Below are positions 20,452 through 31,285 of a stretch of DNA of 64,000 nucleotides, piece after piece. Each line of letters opens with the position of its first letter. Position 1 is the first letter of the stretch. The position numbers and the translations under genes are program-made. The stretch is from Cafeteria roenbergensis (lineage: Eukaryota > Sar > Bigyra > Bicosoecida > Cafeteriaceae): assembly GCA_008330645.1 (NCBI GenBank), contig VLTN01000022.1:62001-126000 (forward strand), read 5' to 3'. The notes below the pieces were generated by a model. It was not told where the DNA came from. It saw only the letters and a program-made list of their open reading frames with translations, and ran no database searches.

Positions 20452-22301
20452 ATGGCGGCGCCATGCGCAGCAGCGACGGAAGCTGGGCCCGCGGCGGGGG
20501 GTGCGGTCCCGCCTGCGCTGTGCGTGCTGTTCTTGGCGCGCTTTGACCCCGTGAACCAGTCGCAGCTTGCTGTGAGCGGCATGCCCGGCGTTGCAACCAG
20601 GCCCCTGCTGGGCGGCACTCACGCTGCTGGCGTGCGCATGGGCGACCGCGGCGGGCCCCCAGGGCGCGTGCAAAGGACACGCCGCGGCACCGTGCCGCCC
20701 GGCACTGAGACGAGGCGCTGGGAGCCTTCCGCACCTCCGAGCGTTTGCGCGCACGCTCTTGCCCGCCCCCGCAGGTGGCCGCGGACCTGGCTCTGAACTC
20801 AGACGCTTCAGAGGTTTGCCTTGTCCCCCTTGGGTCGGACTACGATTCTGCCGCAGGGGCGGGCAGCCTTGCGCGCCACGCCCTCCTTCACGCGGCTGTG
20901 AACACGCACCTCGGCCCGGACACTGCCGTGTTCGCACCCCCGCCGCATTCGTGGAGCAGCAGCTCGGCAGAGACGTTCGAGGCCGTCGTCCGCGCGTCCA
21001 GGGCTCGCATGGCGCCAAGGGACGTCGCGTTCACGCTGCTCGCACCCGAGTTCCCTGCCGGCGGGGAGGCCGCTGCTCCAGCATCGGCGGCGGCGCTGCT
21101 CGCGGCCACTAGCTGGTGCCAGGGAAGGAGGATATCGCTTTGCGCAGACGGCACCATCGCGTGTGACCCTGAAGCTGGCCCTGGGTCCGGGGACGAGGAG
21201 CAGGCATCCCCCCGCCGCGCCGCCGGTAAGACCCTCTTCCCCAGCCTCGGGCCAGGCTGCACCTTGGCCCCGCTTGACATCGTCCACGAAACTACAGCGC
21301 GCCGGGTCGCTGCTCTGGGAAGCCGCTTGGCAGGGCCTTCGGCCAGTGACGTCGAGGATCAAAGCGGACTACGCGGCTGCGCGGCTGCGATGACCCCAGC
21401 AGACGGGAGCGCGCCTGAGTCTGAGTCTGGGCGACGTCTCTCGGTTGGGGATGCGCTCGCTGGGCTCGTACCGGCCGCAGTGGCGTCCGCGTGCCAGCGC
21501 TACGGGCTCTACGGCGCCTCTCCGCGCACACCCGCCCAGCGCCACTGGGCGCCGCCAAGTTGTCCCTCCTCTTGCCGGGTCTCGGAAGGCGTTGTTCGGG
21601 AGGCAATGGCGCACGGGGCTGGCACGGCGGCCGCCTCTGGCAGGCGGCGGGTGGCGGTGCTCGGTGGCAGCTTCGACCCCATTACCCGGGCACACCTCAT
21701 GCTCGCGGCTGACGGCTGCATCGGACGGGGGGTCGACGAGGTTTGGGTTGTGCCCTGCGGGCCGCGGCCGGACAAGCCGGGCCTCAGGACCCACGTGGCA
21801 GAGCGCCTGTTCGACTGCGTGGCTGCTGTGGAGGCCGCGCTGCCCGCGTCTGCCCCGGTGTTCGTCGTGCCGCTCGAGCTGCACGTGCCCATTGCGCTCT
21901 CCACGTTTGAGCTGCTTTGCACCGCGCATCGCATCCACGGAGGTTGCACGTTCGAGCTGATTGCCGGGGCGGACCTCGCGCCGAGCCTGCCGTCGTGGCG
22001 CCATGCCGACCAGCTCATGGCCACAGCAAGTTTTCTGTGGGTGCCCAGGCCAGGGTACGACGGCGGCGGGGACGGGGCTTCGCTCCCGTCGTCGGACGTG
22101 GCAGGGAGGTGGCTCGTGCCACGCAACGGCATGCCTCGCGTGGCGATGCGCATGTCCTCGACAAAGGTAAGGGAGGCGGCAGCCAAGGCGGCCAGTCAGC
22201 GGGGCACGCTGCCAGGCGCGGTTGCTGCATTGCTGTCGGCAATGGTCGTGGAGCCAACAGCGGCTCGCATTGCGCGAGGCAAGCTCTATCGCGCCGAGTG
22301 A
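20452..22301 (+). CDS. two-domain nicotinate/nicotinamide mononucleotide adenylyltransferase-like protein
   Basis: Exons 20452-20571 and 20775-22301, with a phase-0 intron of 203 bp (GTGAGC...CCGCAG), give 548 residues. The protein holds two nucleotidyltransferase domains. The second starts VAVLGGSFDPITRAHLMLA (about 333), has DEVWVVPCGPRPDK, FELIAGADLAPSLPSW and MSSTKVREA (S501-S502-T503...R506), matching the NadD/NMNAT pattern, although the usual HxGH is TRAH. The first starts CVLFLARFDPVNQSQLAVAA (HxGH position reads NQSQ) and ends with SASDVED, then GLVPAAVASACQRYGLYG, the degenerate counterpart of ISSTxxR plus the C-terminal helix of NadD. Domain 1 therefore has the length and ends of the family but has lost its nucleotide-binding motifs. 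NadD/NMNAT makes NAD precursors from ATP and (nicotinate) mononucleotide; activity of domain 2 is likely but not certain. Confidence 0.82.
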
Positions 22302-22406
22302 GAGGGCCAGCAACAGACGAATGCCCTGCAGTTGCAGCGCGTGGATAGAGTGACCCGCACGGGTTGGGAATGGGGGCGACTGGGACAGAGCACTGTTTCG
22401 CGCTGC

Positions 22407-24786
22407 TCAGTACACGCTGCGAAATACCTCGTCAGGAACTTCGTCTGGCACTTCAAACCGCCTCCACAATTTCGTCTCCGCGACGAGGTCGCGCCACACG
22501 GAGTCGTTGTCGTCGCACTGCACGAACATGCCCTCGATGTTCGCGGGGCGGCCTTCCTCTACTGGAGCGGGCGGTGGCAGCACCCGTTGGGCGTCCGATG
22601 CCGGGGCCGAAGGCTCCCGTGTCGGTGCCAGCGGCGGTGTCTCGGCTGGAAGAGCGGCGGAGCGAGGCTGCGCGTTGGCCTCGGGCACGTTTCCTTGCCG
22701 GTCTGGAACTGTTGCCATGCTGGCTCGGGCATGCTCCCCGCTTGCTGCCAGCGCAAGGCCAGCCGCAGCCGCCGCGGCTGCCATCTGCTCCCTGGGAGAG
22801 TCGGCCTGCTCGCTGTTGGCTCGCTGGGTTTCGGGCTCAGCCCGCGGCAGCGCCTCTATGGCGGCGAGCGCGGCCTCGCAGAGCGCTGGCGTGTCTGGCT
22901 CTCCGCTTGCCGGGTTGAGCGCAAGCAGCCTGGTGACTTGCCTGCCGGCGCCAAGGCCCAGCCTTCCGAGGAGCATCACTGCCACGCCGAGCTGGCGGGC
23001 GAGCTCCGCCGTGTCGGGTCCTTCCTGTGCGTGGCCTGAGGTGGCTGCCGCTGCGGCTGGTTCGGCCGCGGAGGCGACCAGCCCGCTGCTCATCCAGACG
23101 TCCGCGACGTCTCCTGCTCGGAATGAAGCCGGAACAAATCCGCGAGACTCCATTCTCGCCAATAATGCGCGGCCGCAAGCTCCCAGGGATCGCCACACCG
23201 CTGTTCCGATGCGCCTCTGCACTCGCGTCGCCCCTTGCTGGTCCTCCTCTACGAGCGACGAAACTGCGCCCTCCAACCTGGCCAGGTTGTCCTTGAGCCA
23301 TGAGGTGGCAGAAGGCAAGCCATGCGTTGCAAGCCACACGCCAACGAGCACCGGGCCGTTGGCCTTCCAAAACTGGTGCACGCCCTCGGCAAACTCCGGG
23401 GCGCGGCGGCCGGGGACTGGCGCCTGGGAGCGGGAACTGGCCTTCTGAGCCCCTGGAGCGCTCACGCCGCGCCCGGCGGGCTTGGCCGACTTGCGGCGCT
23501 TGGGAGTGGCCCTCCGTCCTCGGGCCTGGCTCTTGCTGCGCGGCAGGGGCGAGGCGCCCGCTCGGGGAAGAGGGACGCGAGTGTTGCTCTGCCTCGCTGA
23601 GCGTGTGCCAGGACCGAAGCCCGCAGACCCTGCCCGGCGCCGAACCACGGCCGGCGACACGCCTCGCTTTGGCGAAGTTGTCGCTGGGGGAAGACGAGGC
23701 GCCCGCACCCCGGGCCGCGCAGCTGACCCCCTCGCCAGGGCTGTCGCGGCCTGCGCCCTGGCCCGCGCGCTGGCTGCCTTTCGCGCACGGGCCACTCGCA
23801 GCGCTGCCTCTGAGGGGCCGTTGGGCGGCGCGGCGATCAAGGCCCCAGCTGCCGGACGAGGGGTGCGGGAGCGCGACGTCCGTGGCTGCGAGAGCGACGA
23901 CGCGCCCGGACGCACCCTCCCTTGAGCGGGGCTCGACTGGTGACGGGGTCGCCCAGGCGAGGGATCCTGCGCTCGCCAGCGGGCTGGGGCCGGGCCCGAG
24001 GTACTGCTTGCCTTGGCAGGCAGGTTACGACCGGCAGCAGGAGCCCTCCTTCCCTTATCCAGCGCATCGCGAATCCGCTCGCGCGCGCTTCTTGTGCGGA
24101 GAGGGGGCTGCGGGGACACTGCCAACTCTGCTCCCGAGAGGCCTGGCCCGACTGCGCTGCTGCTTTCAGCTCGGTCAGGGGACGGCTGCTGCACAAACCC
24201 AGCGGCCTGGCCCTCCTGCTCGTGCTCTCGGAGCAGGCGCTCGACAGCGTCAATGTCCGCACTCTCGTCGCGGCTGCTGCCCCAAAAGGGCGTGGTCTCC
24301 AGCTCTGCGCGGCGAGTAGATCGCGAAGTGCGCGACGGCCGCAGCAGTGCAACTCCGCTGTCCATCACGACGTGCTTGGCCTCGTGCTGCCGAGACCCAC
24401 CAGAGTCGCCGCCGCCATCGCTGAGCACAGTCAAGCCTGCGGTGTGGCACGGGCGCAGGGGTGCGCACCCGTTGGCAAGCTGGCCTTGGGGCAGGTGCCT
24501 TGCAGGGCGGGGGACACAAAGCCAAACGTGCAGCCCCTGCCGCCACTTGGTCAAAAGCGCAGGCCCTGCACTCACGCCACCAGTGCTGCAAGCACGAACG
24601 CGTCCTGGCGGAGCAGTGCTGCTTCAGGACATTTAGGATCTGCAGTCTCTGGCAGGGCAATTGAGCGAGAGGCACAGCGAGCTGGCAAAGGTGAGAGCAG
24701 TCCGCGAGCGCGTACCCCCTTTCCCCACTCTCCGCCTCGCTGCCCAGTGCCTCCCCCGTCACAAACACACGCGCAAACGCCCGCAT
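22407..24786 (-). CDS. unknown basic Ser/Ala/Arg/Pro-rich protein
   Basis: The secure part is a single frame from the ATG at 24365 to the TAG at 22407 (652 residues). A better model adds exon 1, 24786-24576, spliced through GTGAGT (24575) to an ACCGCAG acceptor (exon 2 from 24436; intron 139 bp, phase 1), giving 746 residues. The first part contains the acidic segment DESADIDAVERLLREHEQEG. The middle, about 300 residues, is disordered and strongly basic, with repeated SP/TP and RS/SR dipeptides. A folded-looking region follows (AEGVHQFWKANGPVLVGVWL, then SWLKDNLARLEGAVSSLVEE, RVQRRIGTAVWRSLGACG), then an Ala-rich stretch. The end is DDNDSVWRDLVAETKLWRRF with a doubled VPDEVPDEV. No family recognised. 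A nuclear or cytoskeletal protein would fit the composition, but this is only inference. Confidence 0.65.
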
Positions 24787-25327
24787 CCGGAGCCGCTCGA
24801 GCGCCCAGAAACCAACGCAGTCAAGGACCACACCAACACCGGTTCAAGTCGGTCTCAGGGAGCCGCCGTACGTCCGGCCTGCCCCGCTGACGCTGCATGG
24901 GCAGGCAAGCGAAACCGGACGCACAACGCGCCAGGAGCTCCGCACAGTGTGCAGGCCGCTGAGCAGGCCGTGTGTGTGTGTGTGGGGGGGGGGGGTGACG
25001 CACCTGGAGAGCGGCAAGCGCTCGCTTGGTAGCGGCAAGCGCGTTGGGGCGCCCTGGTCGCCGCGACCGCGTTGAAGTCATTTCTGCCCGGCGCCGCCGC
25101 ATCGGCCCGTGGCCGCGTCGCCGGGGCAGGTCCCGCCGGGGTGCTGGGCGCAACGCTGCGGCGAGGATGGCGGCGGGGGCGCACGGCGGAGCGAGCGGCG
25201 GACTCGATTCCCTGTGCGGCGGGCCGCCGGTCGGTCGGTCGCTTGACAGGGCGCGTCCGTCCATCGCTGTGCCCTGCCGTCCGGCGCGCGTCTGCCCACA
25301 CTCTGGACCGCGACCCGCGAGGCCGCC
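24787..25327. other. divergent intergenic region with TG/G tract
   Basis: The region lies between the unknown minus-strand gene and SAR1. A TG dinucleotide run passes into twelve consecutive G at about 24970-24995. The rest is GC-rich and shows no coding frame that fits a splice model. Confidence 0.5.
24970..24995 (+). repeat. TG microsatellite followed by G run
   Basis: Seven TG steps followed directly by an uninterrupted G tract. Confidence 0.9.
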
Positions 25328-26441
25328 ATGGAGTACGTCACCACCTGGTTCTACGATGTCCTGAGCTTCTTTGGTGCGTCTGGGCAGCGTTTGCGCGCTG
25401 CGCGGGACCGGCCTTGCGGTCGTGGCGCGAGGCGAGGCGGGCGCTTGCGGTTCCCGTTCCTTCCACGTGCGCTCGCAGGCCTGTACTACAAGGACGCCAA
25501 GGTGCTCTTCCTCGGCCTCGACGGCGCCGGCAAGACCACGCTGCTCAAGGTTCTGAAGAACGGCAAGGTCGACAAGATGGCCGAGCCCACGACGCACGCA
25601 GGTGAGGAGCGTGTTCTCTGCCGAGTGCCGCCCGCAAACGTTTTCGCCGGCCGCCCGCGCGCCCCGGCGAGCCCGCCCTGCCCGGTGACTCCCAGGCCCT
25701 CCCCCGCCAGCCTGCCTCCGCCTCGCCCCGCAGGAAAGGAGGAACTCGTTTACGGCAGCCTCAAGATCGAGGCCCACGACCTCGGCGGGCACGCTGGCGG
25801 TGAGCTGGCCGCCTCTCCTCTGCTGGCTGCCGTTCTCTGCCCAACTCCCGCAAGAGTCGCGCCGCCATGCCGCCCCCCGCGCCTGGCCGCCCGTGCCCCC
25901 GCCCCCACTGCAAAGCGCACATGCGCTCATCCTGCCTGCGCATTTGAGGCCTTGCCTTCCCGGTCAAGCGCAGTGCGGAGGGGCTGGAAGGAGTTCTTCT
26001 TTGACGTGGACGGCGTGATCTTCATTGTGGACTCGGTGGACCGCGACAGGTTCCCTGAGGCCAAGGCCGCCCTCGACGTGAGCGCACGGCGTGTCCCGGC
26101 TGCGTGCACGCGCTGGCGCGCGGCCCCCACGATACAAGGCGTGTGTGCGCGAACCGTCCCTGCCTGCGGCTCGCTCCATGTCGCCCCTTCCGCAGGGCCT
26201 GCTTGGCTCCGAGCGCCTGGCGTCCGTTCCCTTCCTCGTGCTTGGCAACAAGATCGACGTTCCGTCGTCCGCTGGCGACGCCGAGCTGCGCGCGGGCATC
26301 GGGCTCATGGAGACCACTGGCACGGACCCGGAGGCAACCAAGTCCACGGGCGTGCGCCCCATCGAGCTCTTCCTCGTTTCCATCACCAAGAAGACGAACA
26401 TCAAGCCCGCCTTTGACTGGCTCTCGGCCTACCTCAAGTGA
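25328..26441 (+). CDS. SAR1: SAR1-type small GTPase (COPII coat)
   Basis: Five exons: 25328-25373, 25479-25601, 25734-25799, 25974-26077 and 26196-26441. Phases are 1, 1, 1, 0 and introns 105, 132, 174 and 118 bp; the joined frame is 585 bp, 194 residues. The start MEYVTTWFYDVLSFFGLYYK is the amphipathic helix of Sar1 and has no Gly2, which argues against ARF. GTPase motifs are GLDGAGKTT (28-36), the switch I threonine in PTTH, DLGGH (72-76, with the catalytic-type H76) and NKID (131-134). Sar1-GTP inserts its N-terminal helix into the ER membrane and recruits Sec23/24 to build COPII vesicles. The sequence is otherwise short of insertions, as expected for a conserved GTPase. The first donor is GTGCGT, one of two non-GTGAG donors in the window. 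Confidence 0.95.
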
Positions 26442-27220
26442 GGAGGGCGGCCGCCCCTGCCTCTGCCCCTTCGTTCTCGCCGTCTCCGTGGCCCCAACTC
26501 GCCTCGCGCCCAACAAGCTTCTGGCCCTTCGCCTCGACCGCGTCGCGCCAGGCGCCAGGTGCCCGGCGCGTCGCACTTCTAGCGCCTGCCCGGCCCCCGT
26601 CTGCGTTGGAGCGCGCGCGCGGCCCTGGCTCGTCCTACGCTCGTCGTCCCCTGCTGCCCGCCGGTCTGCGGGCGTGCTGTCTGGCGGGCAACCAGTGGCC
26701 CCGCGATTGGGGCTGCGCGCCTCTCTCCCCCCGCCCCCCACATTGATCTGCGTGCTTCGCTGCCGCGCCGAATCCTTCGCCAAGGCGTCGCGTCGCTGCC
26801 GCGCGTTGCTGCTGCAGCGCCGAATCGCTCACAAATTACTGCGAGCGCAGCCGCGCTCACTCCACACACACTCGAACGCAGTGGCGCTCCTTAACACACG
26901 AAATTCCAGGTACGGGGCGCGACCGCACGGGCCACGCCCACAGCTGACGCAGTCGCCGGAATGCCAGCTCCGGCCCCGACGCAGCCTCCCAATCGAGGTG
27001 ACCGCCGCGCCTCACTCGCACGCACGGACCACGCAGGCGCGGCTCGCTCAAAAGGCGGGGCGGGGGGGGGGGGCGGCGGCAGCAAACACGCCCCCGGGCC
27101 AGCTCGACACGCCAGTCTCGGTGCAGCCAGCAAGCGCCTCGCCGAGCGCTCAGCGGCCAATAGGGCCAGAGGCCAGGACTATCCAATGCAGGCAATCCGC
27201 ATCCGCGCGCCAGACTTCCC
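26442..27220. other. convergent intergenic region
   Basis: These 779 bp separate the 3' ends of SAR1 and the bZIP gene. Long open frames cross the region on both strands, but they run through the SAR1 3' part and the bZIP antisense and have no protein-like character. A G run of about 13 lies at 27061-27073. Confidence 0.5.
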
Positions 27221-30200
27221 CTAGAGCCGGCCGGGGGGCTGCACGTGATGGAGGGGAGGCTGATGCTGGTGGTGCTGCTCCTGTTGCAGTTGCTGTTGTG
27301 GTTGCTGCAGCTGGTAGTGGCGCTGTTGGAAATGGGCTGCGGGCTCCATTGCGTCTGGCGGTGCTGTTTGCGACCGCGTGGCCTGCTGGGGCAGCTGTGC
27401 GCTCGCGGCCGGCACGTCGCCGCCAGTCCAGGGCGAAAAGCTCGGGCTTCCCGCCTCGAGCATCTCGCCCGTGCGGGCCATGGCCACGTCCACGGAGCTG
27501 GCAAGGGGCACCTCGCCCAGCGCCGCGGGGTGGTGGTGCATGTGCTGCGGCGGCGCCGCCAGGAGGCGCTGCTGGGGCAGCTGCGCCACGGCGGGCGGCG
27601 GGTACTCGGCGAAGTGCTGGCCTGGCCGGGGGGGCGTGTGGTACGTCACAGGCTCCGCCGCGTGCATGGCGCCGTGGTACTGGCCGAGGGCGTGGGCCGG
27701 GTGCGGCATCATGCCGTGCTGGAAGTGGTGCTGCTCCGAGCCATAGGCAAAGGATGCCGTGCGGGGTTGCTGTGGCGCCGACCATGCGTGAGCGTGTCCG
27801 TTGTCCGGCATCGAGGGCGCGGAAGCCGCGCGCTGGAACGAAGGCGGGATGCTTGCGGGGGGCAGGGCGCTGCAGCCGCGGACCAGAGCCATGAGGCAGT
27901 GGGCGGCCTCCGACTCGTCCAGCGCCGGAGCAGCAAGACTGGCAGCCGTTGTGCTGGGGGGGAGCACTCGCTGGCCGGCCGAGGCGGCGTCGGCGGACAC
28001 AGCGGGTGGCGCCGCCGACCAGCCGGCTGTCGCCCTGGCGTGCAGCTGACGCTGCGCGTGATCCTGGCGATCGCCGGGCTTGGTGTCGACACCGGCCCTG
28101 GCTGCCGCCGGGTTGGGCAAAAAGCCAAAGGGCCCAGCGGCAAAGGCCGAAGCGGTGGGTGCGGGGGCGGCCTGGCTGGTCTCCGTGTAGCCGCCATGCT
28201 GCACGTAGCCAGGTCGCGCGCCAAAGGCCGCATGGCCGGGGTGGCCGTCGACTCGCGGCATGGACGGGTGGCCAGGGTGCATTGCCGGAAACGTGCCCGG
28301 GTCCGCCCCCGGCTCCATTTTCGGCGCATTGCCGGCGAAGCCGGGCGATGTCGGATGCATTGGCACGCCAGGCGAGGCCGTGCCGGTCGTTATGTTGGCG
28401 GTGTCCGAATCCTGCGACCCCTGGTCGGGCGCAGTGCTGCCCGCGGCCCTGCTGCGGCAGGCGGCTGCCCTCCTGGGCCGCAGACACGCGCGCTTGGCGC
28501 TGCACTGTGACGAGGGGTCCTCCTCCTGCGTGTCTTCGTCCGCGTCAGACGATCGTTGCGATCGCGTGCGCTTGGTCATGGAGCTCCCGAGAGCGCTGCA
28601 GGCACCCTCGGAGCCGCGCCGGCTGCCCCTCATGGACCCAGCCGGTGACCACGACCCGGCAGCATCGATGGTGCCTTCTGCAGTCTCAATGGGCACGCGA
28701 GCCAGCTCGCGGCAATAGGCGTCCGCCGCCAGCAAGTCCGCGTGGGTTGGTCCCAGGCGGGCAGCAAGCATCTGCGGACGGGGCAGGGGCGAGGGTTGTG
28801 GACCGCACACCAACAACAGTCAAGCAAGCAAAAACGGCGCGGGCGAAACTGCAAAGCAGCTCGAGTGCCCCAGCGACGCCATAAGCAGCCGCAGGCACGA
28901 CGGGTGCCCAGGCAGAGGATGGGCTGGAGGTGGGCTGGGGGGAAGCAGGGTCGGGCACGGTGGGGTGCGCCTGGGCTGGGCAAGGCTGGGCGGGCGCTTG
29001 GGGGGCGTTGGCGGTGACGGGGTCGCTGGGCGTAAGACGATGTTGCCTGCCGGGCGGGAGCCCCTAGTCAGGGCTCCGCCTGAGTGGTCCAGGCAAGGGC
29101 GCCTGCAGCATGGTCCGCGCAGTGCGGGCAGCTGGCAGACTGCGCGCCGCGGCGTCCCAGCCGGCGTTGGGGGCGGCCGAGCAAAGCGCACGAGCGCGCG
29201 CAAACAGCAGCGCACGGCGTGCGTGGTCAGCTTCAGCTGGGACGCGCGAGCTGCAGCACAGGCCGCTGCGCTGCTGCCCGCCGTCTGCACCCCCGCCCCG
29301 CGTGTGCGCCGGTGCGCACCGCGCGCCGTAGGCTCGTGCGGGCGGTGGCGGGCGCCGAGGCACGGCCGCAGGCGGGCGGAAGGACGCCGGAGAGGGGAGC
29401 CAAAGTTGACTTGCTCGGTCAACTGGGTGTCAGTCCAAGCTCGCGATTGCGCGCCTCCGGTTTTGCCCGGCGCCGCGCGACGGGCCAAGCGCGGTCGCCC
29501 ACGGAGGCCTCAGAGGCAGCGCACAACATGTCGACCGGGCGGGTGACACGTGGCGCTGGCTTTGTGACGCGGCGGTCACGCCGTGGGGGTGGTGCCGCCT
29601 GACGTGGAAAACGCTGCCACCACGTCGGCATTTGGCCGGCTCGCCAATTCGGAGGGGGGCCTGGGCGGCGCCCCGTACAGGCGCGCGAGCCGGGGCAGGG
29701 CGCGGCCGCTCGCACGCGCCGGAGGCAGGGGTATGGGGCGCGCGGGGCGCGCGGGCGCGGCCGAGGAATGGCGCTCACCGAGCGAATCGCTGCTATGTCC
29801 CTGGAGCAGGCGTCGCATTGCTCCTTCAGACTCTCCATCAGCAGCTTCTTGCGCTGCCTGCTGCGCCGCGCGTGCAGGCGGTTCCGCTCGCGGCTCCGGG
29901 CCGCGCGATCCTCCGTCGAGGCGCCGGCTTGCATGGGCGCGGGGTCGTCGTCGGCGCCGGGGCCGGCGATGTCATCCCCAGCAGCTTCCACGCCCTGGCG
30001 CACTGTGGTAAGGTTGGTGCACCGCCCCTCGGCCTCCAGGTGGCTCTGATAGGGCTGGCCCGTGTGGGAGAGCATGACAGCGTCGTACCTTCTCATCTCG
30101 TCGAGGCGGCGCTCCAGCGTGGCCACCATGCCGGCCTGGGCGGCCTTCTTGCGCTGGCGGCTTCGTCTTGCGTGGAGCCGATTTCGCTCGCGGCTGCGTC

Positions 30201-30484
30201 TCGGCGCCGTGGGGGAGGACAGGAGAGCGAAATCACACTGCCCGCGGCGCAAGGGGCAAAGGCGGCAGGCCTGCTTTGCTTTCGCGGCGGGGGAGGCACC
30301 GGGGGCGGGCCATGCGGCGCGGCAGGCCGGCGAACGCAGCCCGGTTGTTGCTTCCCCTCTCGAGACGCGCTCGTGCGTGGCCTCACCACTTGTCCTGCGA
30401 CATGCGCTGGGCCTCGTTCGCGCCCGCCTCGCTGCCCACGCCTTGCGCAGATCCTCCCGCAGGGCCCCCTTCCGCGGAGTCCAT
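27221..30484 (-). CDS. transcription factor with two bZIP basic regions
   Basis: Three exons, 30484-30387, 30193-29779 and 28771-27221, joined in phases 2 and 0, give 687 residues. Two copies of RERNRLHARRSRQRKK occur at about 34-49 and 134-149; both fit the bZIP signature N-x(3)-A-R-x-S-R. In the second, residues at heptad a/d positions are L, C, C, I, I, then L after the splice, so the zipper is continuous across the 1007-bp intron. In the first, the register gives M, L, R, M, Y: a weak zipper. The C-terminal 500 residues are disordered and rich in Pro, His, Gln, Ala and Ser, with QLQQPQQQLQQEQHHQHQ near the end, as in activation domains. bZIP factors bind DNA as dimers; target genes are unknown. 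A rival reading is two genes, the second starting at the ATG at 28771, but the phase and heptad continuity favour one. Confidence 0.75.
28772..29778 (-). other. long second intron of the bZIP gene
   Basis: At 1007 bp this is the longest intron inferred in the window. It starts GTGAGC and ends CCGCAG. Several frames inside it are open (for example one ending in DVVAAFSTSGGTTPTA), so a cassette exon or a separate small gene cannot be excluded. Confidence 0.45.
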
Positions 30485-30757
30485 GGCCGAGAGACCTCTC
30501 CCGGCGCCTCGCCGGGCCGCGCAACGGCGGGTGATGGCGATGGCAATTCCCTGTCTCGCACCTGATGACGTCGGCAGAGCAGGTCAGTGCAACCTTGGGC
30601 CGGAGCTCCACACCCCGCCGGCCAGGCGGCGGCGCGCGCCCCCTGTGCGAGCGCCCGCCCACCCCACCCCACCCCGCGCGCGGCCGCCCGGCGTCGCTGC
30701 CTCGAGGGGGCTCGGCAGGAGCCGCGGCCGGGCCGACTGCCCTGGCAGCAACGGGCC

Positions 30758-31285
30758 ATGGCTGCGCCGAGCGGCCAGCTGGCGGGTCGCCGCGCACTGC
30801 CGCTGGCGGTGAGCGGCACAGCCCTCGGCCCGCACGGCGAATCGAAGCCGAGCCATGAATGCCTCGGCGGCAGGGGCGACTCGCTGACCTCGCGCGAGGT
30901 GCTGCGGCCCCCGACGGCCTCTGGCGAGGGCTCCGGCGGCCGAGCAAGGGCTGGACACAAGGCTGCCGCGCTGGCAAGGGCACGCCACGACCTCGCGGAG
31001 GCCAGAGCGGCCGGCCTTCGACGGCGCCGCGCATCGGAGCGAAGCGGTCAGGCTGGCGCGACTGCGGTCGCGCCTCAGCCTCGGCCTCGGCCTCAGCCGG
31101 CGCTTGCGCCTGCGCTCCTCCACGAGTGGGGTCCGTTCTCCGAGCGGCTCCCCGCCGACTTCGCGGCAAAGATCCGTGGCATCGTCGCAGGCAGGCGAAC
31201 CGGCCGCATCCGGGCAATTCTGGCTCAAGACGGGGGAGGTGGGCTCGGTCCGGCGAGTCAGGCTGAGCGCGCTGCGTGCTCCTGA
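30758..31285 (+). CDS. hypothetical small protein
   Basis: The frame from the ATG at 30758 encodes 175 residues. The second half looks protein-like: an Ala/Arg-rich helix (AALARARHDLAEARAAGLRR), a Pro-rich linker of repeated PQPRPRPQP, then LLHEWGPFSERLPADFAAKI and RGIVAGRRTGRIRAILAQ. It would be divergent from the bZIP gene with 273 bp between starts. No family is recognised and no introns are needed. The opposite strand is also open here (a frame from 31228), but its sequence is Arg-rich and less convincing. Confidence 0.4.
   Translation: MAAPSGQLAGRRALPLAVSGTALGPHGESKPSHECLGGRGDSLTSREVLRPPTASGEGSGGRARAGHKAAALARARHDLAEARAAGLRRRRASERSGQAGATAVAPQPRPRPQPALAPALLHEWGPFSERLPADFAAKIRGIVAGRRTGRIRAILAQDGGGGLGPASQAERAACS

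Noticed and set aside
19741-21018. 425-codon minus-strand frame overlapping the NadD-like gene
   Set aside because: It overlaps the well-supported NadD-like exons and is Arg/Pro-rich.
24830-24860. GGTTCAAGTC sequence resembling a tRNA T-loop
   Set aside because: The flanking bases do not form a T-stem and no anticodon arm or A box lies at the right distance.
26104-27894. 596-codon plus-strand frame
   Set aside because: It starts inside SAR1 introns and ends antisense to the bZIP gene. No consistent protein character.
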